Of a stretch of DNA of 56,371 bases, positions 1-7,746 are shown piece after piece. A program made the translations under genes and the position numbers. Within the stretch, counting starts at the first letter, position 1, and every line of letters begins with the position of its first letter. The stretch comes from Clostridia bacterium (GTDB lineage Bacteria; Bacillota; Clostridia; Christensenellales; Borkfalkiaceae): positions 1 to 56,371 of the forward strand of contig JAFWBP010000002.1 of the NCBI GenBank assembly GCA_017507045.1, given 5' to 3'. Below the pieces are notes generated by a model. The model saw only the letters and a list, made by a program, of their open reading frames with translations. It was not told the DNA's origin and made no database searches.

Positions 1-416
1 AGGAAGAAGAGGAGGATGAGGAAACGCGCAATTTCATCCGTGAAATGCTTGCCCTCGCTTATCTCACAAACTTCGATGAGGAGACGGAAGAAGAAACGGT
101 AGAAGAAGAGGAAGAAGCTCCCTTTGAATTTGCCGTTGAGGCAGAAGAGGAGGAGCCCGCAGAATTCGCTCCTGCAACCTCTCGCTACTACGGCCCTAAG
201 GATGAATTATTCTGCTCCCTCAACGATGAAGAGCAAGAGGAATTCAGCGATCTGTTCATCGAACAGAAAATGGGAAATTTCGGAGGTCTTCCCGTCTACG
301 TACTTGGCGGTGATAACAGCGTATTCCTCAAAAAGGTATTCGTGTTGCTTGGCAACGTTCGCAAGCATGTTTCAAGTGATCTGCTCGGTAAGATCTACGA
401 TCACCTGAACAAGTAA
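1..416 (+). CDS. Glu-rich hypothetical protein, C-terminal part (5' end outside window)
   Basis: The reading frame is open from the first bases and ends at a TAA at 414-416, so only the last ~137 residues are present. An internal ATG at 45 has no ribosome-binding site and follows in-frame coding sequence, so it is not taken as the start. The visible part begins with Glu runs, passes through an acidic low-complexity linker of about 50 residues, and ends in a more ordered segment of about 65 residues containing Leu-Pro-Val-Tyr-Val-Leu-Gly-Gly and a basic amphipathic tail. I do not recognise a family. An intrinsic terminator follows directly, so this is the last gene of its transcript. The charged linker would suit a tether between two folded parts, but that is inference. 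Confidence 0.7.
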   Translation, partial: EEEEDEETRNFIREMLALAYLTNFDEETEEETVEEEEEAPFEFAVEAEEEEPAEFAPATSRYYGPKDELFCSLNDEEQEEFSDLFIEQKMGNFGGLPVYVLGGDNSVFLKKVFVLLGNVRKHVSSDLLGKIYDHLNK

Positions 417-430
417 ACAGCAATCTACGA

Positions 431-457
431 AAAGAGCCCCTCTCAGGGGCTCTTTTT
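431..457 (+). terminator. Intrinsic terminator after the Glu-rich gene
   Basis: A 10-bp perfect stem (431-440 with 446-455) closes a 5-nt loop and runs into a T tract, 15 nt after the stop codon. Confidence 0.85.
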
Positions 458-495
458 CTATTAACTTATCAGCTTCTGTTTGGGCATACCAACCA

Positions 496-521
496 AAAAG
501 GGCATCTTCCGATGCCCTTTT
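496..521 (-). terminator. Intrinsic terminator of the sigma-factor operon
   Basis: The stem AAAAGGGCATC pairs with GATGCCCTTTT around a 4-nt loop (507-510). Its edge overlaps the stop codon of the minus-strand gene at 520. The symmetric A/T flanks may let it also stop plus-strand transcription. Confidence 0.8.
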
Positions 522-873
522 ATTTTCTGATAACGATCACCACGCTCACACCCTCCTGCTCGCTGTATGCGCGCCGCTCGGAGAGGGCGTCCACGAGGAA
601 AATTCCCCTCCCGCGTTCGGCGGTTACATCTGCACAGGCGCTCCTCTCAGGCGGACGAAAGGCATGCTCCCCGCGCACGGAGATCTTGATTTCGTTTCCC
701 TCGCGCACGTAGGAAAAGTATGCCCGCCCGCCACCGTGTTGGAGCACGTTGGAAAGCAATTCGTTCGCCACCAACTTGCTATCAAACACAACTTCTTCCG
801 GCACGCCGGCAAGCTCTCCGCACATAGCAGCAAGGGCGGCCCTAAGCATATCGAAATTCTCAATTACAATCAT
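520..873 (-). CDS. RsbW/SpoIIAB-like anti-sigma factor (HATPase_c_2 fold)
   Basis: At 117 residues this has the size of an RsbW/SpoIIAB-type GHKL ATPase, a family that binds SigB/SigF-type sigma factors and phosphorylates a STAS antagonist. The N-box is intact (E38 and N42 in NELLSN), and the ATP-lid glycines are present as ERGRG at 86-90. The usual Asp of the G1 box is not evident: the segment reads SVRGEH near residues 65-70. ATP binding or kinase activity may therefore be altered. The start overlaps the sigma-factor stop by 4 nt, so translation is probably coupled. It is the last gene of a four-gene unit and sits after the sigma gene, not before it as in spoIIA and rsb operons. Confidence 0.8.
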   Translation of the reverse strand: MIVIENFDMLRAALAAMCGELAGVPEEVVFDSKLVANELLSNVLQHGGGRAYFSYVREGNEIKISVRGEHAFRPPERSACADVTAERGRGIFLVDALSERRAYSEQEGVSVVIVIRK

Positions 874-1601
874 TCCGCCATGCCCTTCCTCATGTTTTCT
901 CTAAGCCTTTCGAGGAGCTTGCGCTCAAGGCGCGAAACGTACATCTGCGATACGCCCATGCGCTTCGCCGTTTCCGTCTGTGAAAGCGCCTCCCCGAAGC
1001 GAAGCTCAAGGAGCGCCCGTTCGCGGGCAGAAAATCCCCTCATCGCCGCCTCAAGCGCATCGCGGTTCTCAATGCGCTCAATGGCGCCATCATCCTTTGC
1101 GGCAAGCCGCTCGTGGAAGCTTGCGCCCTCTTCTTCCGTTCCCACAGTAGCATCCAGAGAAACAACGCTGCCTGCTTCCTGCGCGCGTACGATCTCTTCT
1201 TCTGAGAGGTTGAGGCATACCGCGATCTCGCGTGCAGAAGGGTGCTTTCCCGTTTCGAGCGTAATCGCCTCTGCCGCGTCGCGAATCCGCGCGCGCAGCT
1301 CGCTCACCGAACGCGGCAAATGCACGAGGCGCGAGCGATCGCGGAAATAGTTCTTTATTTCGCCCGTGATGGTTGGCGTAATAAAGGTGGAAAATTTCAC
1401 CCCTTTTTCCGGCTCAAAGCGCTCCACACCTTTGATAAGTGCAAGCGCGGCGATCTGATACAGATCGTCGTACTCCACGCCCCGTCCTGCAAATTTCTTT
1501 GCAAGCACCGAAGCGATATAGAGGTACTTCTCGGCGATCTCGTTGCGCACGGAAACATCGCCGGTTTCCCTATATTTTTGAAAGAGCGCGCCGTCGTCCA
1601 T
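870..1601 (-). CDS. Alternative sigma factor, SigB/SigF/SigG subfamily
   Basis: A 243-residue sigma-70 family protein without region 1.1. Region 2 covers about residues 5-90, with YDDLYQIA at 44-51 and the promoter-melting segment near KFSTFITPTITGEI. Region 3 covers about 95-165. Region 4 covers about 180-238, with a helix-turn-helix reading SQTETAKRMGVSQMYVSRLE, close to the SigF/SigB consensus. This subfamily directs general-stress or forespore transcription and is held by an RsbW/SpoIIAB partner. Its gene is flanked by two RsbW-like genes and preceded by a STAS gene, with 1-4 nt overlaps throughout. Sequence alone does not say whether it serves stress or sporulation, so no gene symbol is given. 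Confidence 0.92.
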   Translation of the reverse strand: MDDGALFQKYRETGDVSVRNEIAEKYLYIASVLAKKFAGRGVEYDDLYQIAALALIKGVERFEPEKGVKFSTFITPTITGEIKNYFRDRSRLVHLPRSVSELRARIRDAAEAITLETGKHPSAREIAVCLNLSEEEIVRAQEAGSVVSLDATVGTEEEGASFHERLAAKDDGAIERIENRDALEAAMRGFSARERALLELRFGEALSQTETAKRMGVSQMYVSRLERKLLERLRENMRKGMAE

Positions 1602-1963
1602 CAGCGTGCAAATCGGAAGCTAACGCGATAGAGCGCGCCTTCCCTCTTCTCCGTTTTCACATCTGCAGCAAGCGCCTCCAAAAGCGCTGCTGAAATCTCA
1701 TCCTCGGGCATGGGGGCAGGGTTTACGATCTCACCCTCTCCCATGATGCACACAAATAGCCCATCGTCCTCACAGAAATTGATGGATGCGGCAAGATATC
1801 CCGCATGGCGTAGAAGAAGAAGGCTTTCCGTTACGCATACCTTGCAATCTTCACTCTCCTCCAATCCAAGCCCTGTAAGCGAGCCAAGGCCACCCGTCGC
1901 AAGGCGCACCGTCGTCATGATCTCGCCCGCCGTCGGCACCTTTAAAAGCATGAGCTCTTTCAT
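1601..1963 (-). CDS. Degenerate RsbW-like protein, probably not ATP-binding
   Basis: The 120-residue product aligns by eye with the N-terminal half of RsbW-type proteins: an MTTVRLATGGLGS stretch, then an acidic helix and KVCVTES. At the N-box the invariant Asn is replaced by Leu (L50 in E46-S-L-L-L), and no clear GxG ATP lid follows. It therefore looks like a HATPase_c_2 fold that has lost its nucleotide site. Its start overlaps the STAS stop by 4 nt and its stop overlaps the sigma start by 1 nt, where spoIIAB or rsbW would normally sit. It could be a sigma-binding holder, a decoy for the antagonist, or an adaptor. Assignment to the fold is moderately sure; the role is unknown. Confidence 0.6.
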   Translation of the reverse strand: MKELMLLKVPTAGEIMTTVRLATGGLGSLTGLGLEESEDCKVCVTESLLLLRHAGYLAASINFCEDDGLFVCIMGEGEIVNPAPMPEDEISAALLEALAADVKTEKREGALYRVSFRFAR

Positions 1964-2265
1964 TCCTCTATCTCCATAATCGTATCGAGGGCGCAGATGA
2001 CAAAAAGCTTTCTAAGGCGCGGCTGAAGGCGACGGAGCACCATGCGATACCCGCCTTCTTTTACGCGCTTCATAAGCTTCACAAATGTACCGAGCGTTGT
2101 GGAATCGAGAAACTCGAGCTTTGCGCAATCAAACACGACGTCACACGGAGCTTCGAGATACTTTTCCATAACCTCTGCATAAAATTCATCTGCATTCTGA
2201 GAATCGATCTCGCCGGCCAGCCCAAAAGTGAGAGGCGTGCGGGCAAGAAGCGTTATTTCCTGCAT
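1960..2265 (-). CDS. STAS-domain anti-anti-sigma factor (RsbV/SpoIIAA-like)
   Basis: A 101-residue single STAS domain. The phosphorylation-site motif reads FLDSTTLG, with S55 at the position of the Ser phosphorylated in RsbV and SpoIIAA; the family usually has DSTGLG. The start at 2265 is chosen because GGAGG lies 5 nt upstream; an in-frame ATG at 2406 would run back into the neighbouring gene. When unphosphorylated, such proteins capture the anti-sigma factor and free the sigma factor. It is the first gene of the sigma unit and carries a candidate sigma-specific promoter upstream. Confidence 0.9.
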   Translation of the reverse strand: MQEITLLARTPLTFGLAGEIDSQNADEFYAEVMEKYLEAPCDVVFDCAKLEFLDSTTLGTFVKLMKRVKEGGYRMVLRRLQPRLRKLFVICALDTIMEIEE

Positions 2266-2301
2266 AATTACCTCCGCCGCATCTGCGGCATCATATTCTT
2301 T

Positions 2302-2327
2302 ATACCACGCTTTCCGTTTTTTAAAAC
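2302..2327 (-). promoter_or_regulatory. Candidate SigB-type promoter of the sigma operon
   Basis: On the minus strand GTTTTA is followed after 14 nt by TGGTAT, close to the SigB consensus GTTTaa-N12-14-GGGTAT. It lies about 37 nt upstream of the STAS start, consistent with autoregulation. A TATAAA inside the same stretch could instead be a weak housekeeping -10. Confidence 0.45.
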
Positions 2328-2356
2328 AACGTTTTCGCGAAGAACTCCGTGCGGCT

Positions 2357-3334
2357 TTAAATGAGCAGCCACAACGCGTTTGCCAAATATCCCACAGCAA
2401 CGGCAAACAGAAACATTCCGGCCAACAACCGGATTCCGCTCTGCCGTACCTTTTTCTTTAAAAGCACCAAGTACCCAAGCCCTGCGTTCACTACAAGCCC
2501 GCCCAGCAGGCCTCCGAATCCAATGCCGCCGAGGGCAAACGCCTCTGCCAGCACAACGGAAGCGGCACAGTTGGGAATTGCGCCGATAAGGGCACACAGC
2601 AGAGGCTGAATCCAATACCCTGCGCCCTGCATAAATTCGATCACGTTTTCTTCCCCTACGCCGAAAAAGAGAAAACCGAATAACAGGTTTATCACCAGTA
2701 CGAAACCCGCAACCTCCAGCGCATGCAGAAAGGGCGAAAGGAAATAAACAGAAAACTTGCTTTCCCGTTTATGTTCGCAGGGCGAAAGTTTTGCACAAGC
2801 GCAATCTCCCTGCTCGTGCGCCTCCTCGCCGTGTTCATGTCTATGGTCGAAGTGCGCTTCTTCATGGTTCGCATCGCGAACATGGTGGCCATGATCGTGG
2901 CCCTGCTCCTTGGGAAGCGGAGCAAGCGCAGTGCGTTTACGCAGTAGTAGATCGAAAAGATATCCCGCGGAGATTCCCAGAACGAGCTTAGAGCCAATGA
3001 GCAGAAATGCCGCTATCAGCTTGGGCGCAAGCTCCATGGAAGAGAGCAGAAGCACCAGAAGCCCTTCATCACTCGTTGCAATGAACACGGCAAGCAGCGT
3101 TCCCACCGTGATATGGCGATGCTCATAAAGCTTTGCCGCCATCACGGAAAATCCGCACATAGGCACGAGTCCCAGCCCCGCTCCGAGTGCGGGTGCCCAC
3201 TTTCCGGTGAGCGCCGCGCGCGGTTTCCCTACCTGTGTATTGTGCTCCATAACCTCAATGAGAATATAGAGTAAAAATAGAAAAGGGAGCAGCTTGAGTG
3301 TGTCAAATACTGCTTCCAGCACGACGTCCAACAT
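2357..3334 (-). CDS. Putative 10-TM heavy-metal exporter (ArsP_2/DUF2899-like) with a His-rich loop
   Basis: A 325-residue polytopic membrane protein in two halves of about 4-5 hydrophobic segments each. The first half contains the motif GLVPMCGFSVMAAKL and the second contains GAIPNCAASVVLAEAF, the internally duplicated Pro-Asn/Met-Cys signature of putative manganese/arsenic-type permeases. A cytoplasmic or extracytoplasmic loop between the halves (about residues 143-190) is crowded with His, Asp, Glu and Cys, suggesting metal binding. An AGGAGG-type site precedes the ATG. It lies 63 nt downstream of the ABC ATPase gene on the same strand and may be cotranscribed with it. The substrate is inferred as a divalent or soft metal ion. 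Confidence 0.75.
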   Translation of the reverse strand: MLDVVLEAVFDTLKLLPFLFLLYILIEVMEHNTQVGKPRAALTGKWAPALGAGLGLVPMCGFSVMAAKLYEHRHITVGTLLAVFIATSDEGLLVLLLSSMELAPKLIAAFLLIGSKLVLGISAGYLFDLLLRKRTALAPLPKEQGHDHGHHVRDANHEEAHFDHRHEHGEEAHEQGDCACAKLSPCEHKRESKFSVYFLSPFLHALEVAGFVLVINLLFGFLFFGVGEENVIEFMQGAGYWIQPLLCALIGAIPNCAASVVLAEAFALGGIGFGGLLGGLVVNAGLGYLVLLKKKVRQSGIRLLAGMFLFAVAVGYLANALWLLI

Positions 3335-3397
3335 AGCTACTCCTCCTTAAATTCGATTATTTTGCACACAGCGGCTTTCTCTATCGCCGGTCACTGC

Positions 3398-4132
3398 TCA
3401 CGAAGCGTTTGCGGCACTGTTGATCCCGATATAATCGGCAACGAAGCTGCTCGCAGGCGCATCGTAGATCTCCTGCGGCGTGCCGACCTGCTCTATTTTG
3501 CCCTCCTTCATCACAACAACGCGCGTCGCCACCATGAACGCTTCTGCAGGCTCTTCGGTGGCAAAGATGAATGTTGCCCCAAGGCGTGCGTGCAACTTGA
3601 TAAGCTCCGCGCGCATCTGCGCATGCAGATTTTCATCAAGATGGGAAAACGGCTCATCGAAAAGATAAAGACGCGGCCTTCTCACAGCGGCGCGAGCAAG
3701 CAACACTCTCTGCCTGAGCGCGGCGGTAAGCTGCTTCGGCTTGCGCGCAAGAAGATCGGTGATCCCAAACATTTCGGCAGCCGCCTGTACTTCTGGCTCG
3801 ATCACATCCTCTGGAACCTTACGGAGCCTAAGCCCATACGCCAAATTATCGTATATGGAAAGGGCGGTCTGCAAACCCTGATTTTGGCCGATCATGGATA
3901 CGTCGCGCCCCTTGGAGGGTACGTCGTTCATGGGTTTTGCATCCATCCACACTGCGCCCGCCGTAACATCCTCTAGGCCGGAAATCACGCGAAGCAGCGT
4001 AGATTTGCCGCACCCGGCAGGGCCGAGCAACGCGATAAACTCCCCTTCGTTTACTTCCAAAGAGAAGTCCCGCACGGCATTCTCGCCGCCGGGATATTGC
4101 ATAGTAACATTTTCAAGTTTCAGTACGGACAT
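3398..4132 (-). CDS. Orphan ABC-transporter ATPase with altered signature and H-loop
   Basis: This 244-residue protein resembles the N-terminal domain of MalK/UgpC-type ATPases. Walker A is GPAGCGKST (37-45), the Q-loop is Q83 and Walker B is LYLFDE ending in E160. The signature LSGGQ is replaced by LTAAL (135-139), and the switch His is replaced by Glu (E193 in ATEEPAEAF). No C-terminal TOBE/regulatory domain is present. The start at 4132 follows a GAGGGG site; an upstream in-frame ATG would place the promoter inside the gene. No permease or binding protein is adjacent. The family powers import or export, but with both hydrolysis motifs changed this copy may act as a regulator or a slow ATPase. 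Confidence 0.75.
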   Translation of the reverse strand: MSVLKLENVTMQYPGGENAVRDFSLEVNEGEFIALLGPAGCGKSTLLRVISGLEDVTAGAVWMDAKPMNDVPSKGRDVSMIGQNQGLQTALSIYDNLAYGLRLRKVPEDVIEPEVQAAAEMFGITDLLARKPKQLTAALRQRVLLARAAVRRPRLYLFDEPFSHLDENLHAQMRAELIKLHARLGATFIFATEEPAEAFMVATRVVVMKEGKIEQVGTPQEIYDAPASSFVADYIGINSAANAS

Positions 4133-4159
4133 AACAGCCCCTCTTTCTTTGATATCTAT

Positions 4160-4188
4160 ATTGTACACGAAAAACGGAAAAATTGCAA
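4160..4188 (-). promoter_or_regulatory. Housekeeping promoter for the orphan ABC ATPase
   Basis: TTGCAA, a 17-nt spacer and TACAAT on the minus strand, with the -10 box about 28 nt upstream of the start codon. Confidence 0.75.
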
Positions 4189-4242
4189 GCAAAAGCGCAT
4201 GAAAAAATAAAGCCCAAAAAGAAACCTTTCCAATACTATGAA

Positions 4243-4268
4243 CCCCCAACGGAAAATGCCGTCGGGGG
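4243..4268 (-). terminator. Probable terminator after clpX
   Basis: The minus strand shows a CCCCCGACGG / CCGTTGGGGG stem (10 bp, one wobble) 43-68 nt after the clpX stop. The T tract is weak, so termination may be incomplete. Confidence 0.5.
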
Positions 4269-4310
4269 ATTTTCATGTTTCAGATGGCTCTATGCAGACA
4301 TGGTTGCCGC

Positions 4311-5546
4311 TTATGCGGTCTTCTTATAGATTAACGTAGGCCTTGCGCCGTCTGCAACGCACGCACGGGTAATGATGACCTCTTCCACGTTTTGCTCTGT
4401 GGGAATATCGAACATGATATCCGTCATGATGCCTTCAATGATCGTGCGAAGCCCTCTCGCGCCCGTTTTAAGGCGTATGGCGGTACCTGCTATCTCGCGC
4501 ACTGCATCTTCTTCCACGGTGAGCTTCACGCCGTCCAGCCCCACCAGTTTCTGGTACTGCTTGATGATGGCGTTTCTCGGCGTCGTCATGATGTTTACAA
4601 GCGCATCTTCATCGAGTGCCTGCAGGGAAACGACGATGGGAATTCTCCCCACGAATTCGGGAATAAGCCCAAACTTGGTGAGATCCTGCGGCTTGACGTC
4701 CTCAAGGAGGGTATAGTCTACCTCGTTTTCGCCCAACTTTACCTTTCCGCCAAAGCCCAGCCCCGAATCATCCTTTCTCGCACCCACAATCTTATCCAGC
4801 CCCACGAACGCACCGCCGCAGATGAAGAGAATATTCGTCGTATCAATGCGCATGCAATCCTGCTGCGGGTGCTTTCTGCCGCCCTGCGGAGGAACGTTGG
4901 CAATGGTGCTCTCGATGATCTTTAAAAGCGCCTGCTGCACACCCTCGCCAGAAACGTCACGCGTGATGGAAACGTTCTCTCCCTTTCTTGCGATCTTATC
5001 GATCTCATCAATATAGATGATGCCGCGCTGCGCACGCTCGATATCGTAATCGGCGTTCTGAATGAGCTTTAAGAGAATGTTCTCCACGTCCTCGCCAACG
5101 TAACCGGCCTCGGTGAGCGTGGTTGCATCGCTCGTAGCAAACGGCACGTTCAAGATCTTGGCAAGCGTTCTTGCAAGAAGCGTTTTTCCGCTGCCCGTAG
5201 GGCCGAGAAGCAAGATGTTGCTCTTCTCTATCTCAACGTCATCTTCAGACACGGTACCCGCTGAAAGCGCGTTGATGCGCTTATAGTGGTTATAAACGGC
5301 AACGGATAACACGCGCTTTGCCCGATCCTGCCCGATGATGTACTCATCGAGCTCCTTTTTAATTTCCGCAGGCTTTTTCAGCTCAACCTTCTCGGGAGCA
5401 TGGGTAGCTGGCGTCTTCGCCATCATATCGCGGCAGAGCTCCACGCACTCGTCGCAGATGGCAACGCCATCAGGACCGGCAATGAGCTTTTTCGTTTTCG
5501 CCTTCTCCTTGCCGCAGAAGGAGCAATGTTGTTCAAATTTCGCCAT
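4311..5546 (-). CDS. clpX: ATP-dependent Clp protease ATP-binding subunit ClpX
   Basis: A 411-residue full-length ClpX. The N-terminal zinc-binding domain has C8, C11, C31 and C34. The AAA+ domain has Walker A GPTGSGKT (115-122), a GYVGEDV pore-loop segment and Walker [10 protein letters not shown]; the C-terminal sensor-2 region contains GARGLR. ClpX unfolds tagged substrates and feeds them to the ClpP chamber in the cytoplasm. The gene lies 97 nt downstream of clpP. A 7-bp hairpin (5592-5618) in that gap may separate or stabilise the messages. The order tig-clpP-clpX on one strand is the classical operon. Confidence 0.98.
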   Translation of the reverse strand: MAKFEQHCSFCGKEKAKTKKLIAGPDGVAICDECVELCRDMMAKTPATHAPEKVELKKPAEIKKELDEYIIGQDRAKRVLSVAVYNHYKRINALSAGTVSEDDVEIEKSNILLLGPTGSGKTLLARTLAKILNVPFATSDATTLTEAGYVGEDVENILLKLIQNADYDIERAQRGIIYIDEIDKIARKGENVSITRDVSGEGVQQALLKIIESTIANVPPQGGRKHPQQDCMRIDTTNILFICGGAFVGLDKIVGARKDDSGLGFGGKVKLGENEVDYTLLEDVKPQDLTKFGLIPEFVGRIPIVVSLQALDEDALVNIMTTPRNAIIKQYQKLVGLDGVKLTVEEDAVREIAGTAIRLKTGARGLRTIIEGIMTDIMFDIPTEQNVEEVIITRACVADGARPTLIYKKTA

Positions 5547-5643
5547 AATTACTTCTCCGATTTCACCAACAAACCGCTACGCACGCAAAAATAGCTCCAC
5601 GTTGCGGGCATGGGTGGAGCCTAATCGCTCTAACCCATTAGAA

Positions 5644-6237
5644 TTATCTTCTGGTGTACACCTTATCGATCAAACCGTATTGCATCGCTTCATCGGCAGA
5701 AAGATAGTTATCACGGTCGGTATCGCGGGCGATCACCTCGTAAGGCTTGCCCGTGTTTTCGGCAAGAATACGCGTCATTTTATCTTTGATCCTGAGGATA
5801 TGCTCCGCCTGGATCTTAATGTCGCTCGCCTGACCCTGTGCACCGCCGAGAGGCTGATGGATCATGATCTCGCTGTTCTTGAGCGCATAGCGCTTTCCCT
5901 TCGTGCCCGCCGAGAGCAGAAACGCGCCCATCGAAGCGGCAAGGCCGATGCAGATCGTAGAAACATCGCACTTGATATAATTCATCGTATCGTAGATCGC
6001 CATACCTGCCGAAACGGAGCCGCCCGGGCTGTTGATATAAAGGCTGATATCTTTCGTGGGATCCTTACCCTCAAGATAGATGAGCTGCGCCACGATGGTG
6101 TTTGCCATAGCATCCTCAATCTCGCCGCTCAAAAAGATAATTCTATCCTCTAAGAGACGGGAATAAAGGTCGTAGCTGCGCTCCCCACCCGAGGTACGTT
6201 CAACGACGTAGGGAATCAACACGTTTTTTTCGTTCAT
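5644..6237 (-). CDS. clpP: ATP-dependent Clp protease proteolytic subunit ClpP
   Basis: A 197-residue serine protease of normal length. The catalytic residues by position are S102 (in LAASMGAF), H127 (in MIHQPLGG) and D176 (in [10 protein letters not shown]). ClpP forms a barrel of two heptamers that degrades proteins delivered by ClpX or ClpC. The start codon overlaps the trigger-factor stop by 4 nt, so the two are likely translationally coupled. Nothing is unusual in the sequence. Confidence 0.98.
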   Translation of the reverse strand: MNEKNVLIPYVVERTSGGERSYDLYSRLLEDRIIFLSGEIEDAMANTIVAQLIYLEGKDPTKDISLYINSPGGSVSAGMAIYDTMNYIKCDVSTICIGLAASMGAFLLSAGTKGKRYALKNSEIMIHQPLGGAQGQASDIKIQAEHILRIKDKMTRILAENTGKPYEVIARDTDRDNYLSADEAMQYGLIDKVYTRR

Positions 6238-7544
6238 GCTTTCGCCTCCGGTTGCATATCGTTGTTTGCCATGAGGAACTCAAAGAGCTTGGTAACCTTG
6301 AGATCGCTCTCAATATAAGCGCGTTGACGGGGATCCATCGTCTTCTTGTATTCCTCCGCCTCTTTGCCTACGCTTGCCGCCTGCTGTGCAATCTTTTCCT
6401 CTACTTCCTCTTCGGTTGCCACAATATTTTCGAGCTTGATGATCTTCTCCACGATGAGCTGATGAAGCGCATTTCTTCTCGCCTCTTCCTCATAGTTCTT
6501 CTTATACTCCTCGCGCGTGGTACCGAGGTATTGCAGATAGTCATCGAGGCGAAGGCCCTGGTACATGAGGTTGTACTCGAGCTTCTGCATCGCGGCGTCC
6601 TCTTCCTGCTCAATCATTGCATCGGGAATCTCCGCCGTTGCGGTTTTGGCGATTTCCGTGATGATAGCATTCTCCGTGTCGTTACGGGAACGGTTCTTCG
6701 CATTCTGCTCAAGGCGCTCACGAACCTTGGCTTGGTATGCCTCCATGCTATCGCTGCCCATCTTCTTTGCAAAAGCTTCATCGAGCTCGGGAAGCTTTTT
6801 GCCGGTGATCTTATTGAGCGTTACGGTGAATACAGCGGGCTTGCCTTTAAGCTCCTCTGCCTGGTAATCCTCGGGGAAGGTCACTTCAATATCCTTCGTT
6901 TCTCCGAGATTCATGCCAACAACGCCTTCCTCAAAACCGGGGATAAACTGGCCGGAACCGAGCAACAAATCGAAGCCCTTCGCCGTGCCGCCCTCGAAGA
7001 ATTCGCCGTTCACCTTTCCTGCAAAATCAATGTTTACGGCATCCTTCAATTGGGCAGGGCGATCGGTCACTTCCACGCTCTCCGCAACGCGCTCACGCAC
7101 GTCCTCGATCTCACGCGCAACGTCGGCGTCCGTAACAGTATAATCGAAACGGGTCATTTTTATACCTGTGTATTTTTCGATTTTCACGTCAGGGCGAACG
7201 GGTACCGTTGCCACGATCACGATATTGCCCGCTTCAAGATCGCAACCTTCGCCGATATCGAAGGAAGGATGCCCCACGATAGTGAAGTTTTCCTTCTCCG
7301 CTTCGATCACTTTATCGTAGTTGTTTTCAAGGAGGATATTGAGGGCGTCTTCATAGAAAAGGCCCTTGCCGTAGAAGTTTTCAAGAATGTGCTTGGGCAC
7401 CTTGCCCTTACGGAAACCGTTTACGGCATACTTATGGCGATTCTTGCGATATGCTTCGTTATTCGCCTCCGTCCACTCATCGTTTCCGAAGGTCATCGTA
7501 ATTTTCATCGTGCTCTTTTCTGCAGCTGCTGTTGTGTAGTTCAT
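6234..7544 (-). CDS. tig: Trigger factor, ribosome-associated chaperone
   Basis: A 436-residue protein with the three trigger-factor domains in order. The ribosome-binding domain carries the signature GFRKGKVP near residue 42, followed by an FKBP-type prolyl isomerase domain (about residues 150-240) and a helical C-terminal chaperone domain. The start at 7544 is preceded by AGGAG at 6-10 nt; an ATG 51 nt upstream has no such site. It captures nascent chains at the ribosome exit tunnel. A weak promoter candidate lies at 7586-7614 on the minus strand (TTTTCT, 17 nt, TAAAAT). Confidence 0.97.
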   Translation of the reverse strand: MNYTTAAAEKSTMKITMTFGNDEWTEANNEAYRKNRHKYAVNGFRKGKVPKHILENFYGKGLFYEDALNILLENNYDKVIEAEKENFTIVGHPSFDIGEGCDLEAGNIVIVATVPVRPDVKIEKYTGIKMTRFDYTVTDADVAREIEDVRERVAESVEVTDRPAQLKDAVNIDFAGKVNGEFFEGGTAKGFDLLLGSGQFIPGFEEGVVGMNLGETKDIEVTFPEDYQAEELKGKPAVFTVTLNKITGKKLPELDEAFAKKMGSDSMEAYQAKVRERLEQNAKNRSRNDTENAIITEIAKTATAEIPDAMIEQEEDAAMQKLEYNLMYQGLRLDDYLQYLGTTREEYKKNYEEEARRNALHQLIVEKIIKLENIVATEEEVEEKIAQQAASVGKEAEEYKKTMDPRQRAYIESDLKVTKLFEFLMANNDMQPEAKA

Positions 7545-7623
7545 ATAATACTCCTGAAAATAATTGATATGGTTTTGCACGCTATATTTTACCATAACCT
7601 GCCCGAAAAGAAAAGCGATTTTA

Positions 7624-7652
7624 TTTACATTTTTTGGTTTTTAAGGTATAAT
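7624..7652 (+). promoter_or_regulatory. Promoter of rqcH
   Basis: TTTACA, a 17-nt spacer and a perfect TATAAT. The transcript would carry a leader of about 88 nt in which GCCCCT and AGGGGC segments could close a stem just before the start codon. Confidence 0.85.
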
Positions 7653-7746
7653 GTTCTTAGAAGAAGCAGTAGCGCCCCTTCACACTCTTTTTCGCAAGCA
7701 GATGCCGAAGGCTTTTTAGAGGGGCCCAAGCGCGTTAGGAGAGCAC

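Noticed and set aside
5592..5618. Hairpin between clpP and clpX as a terminator
   Set aside because: The stem is only 7 bp, has a long loop and no T tract; clpX has no clear promoter after it.
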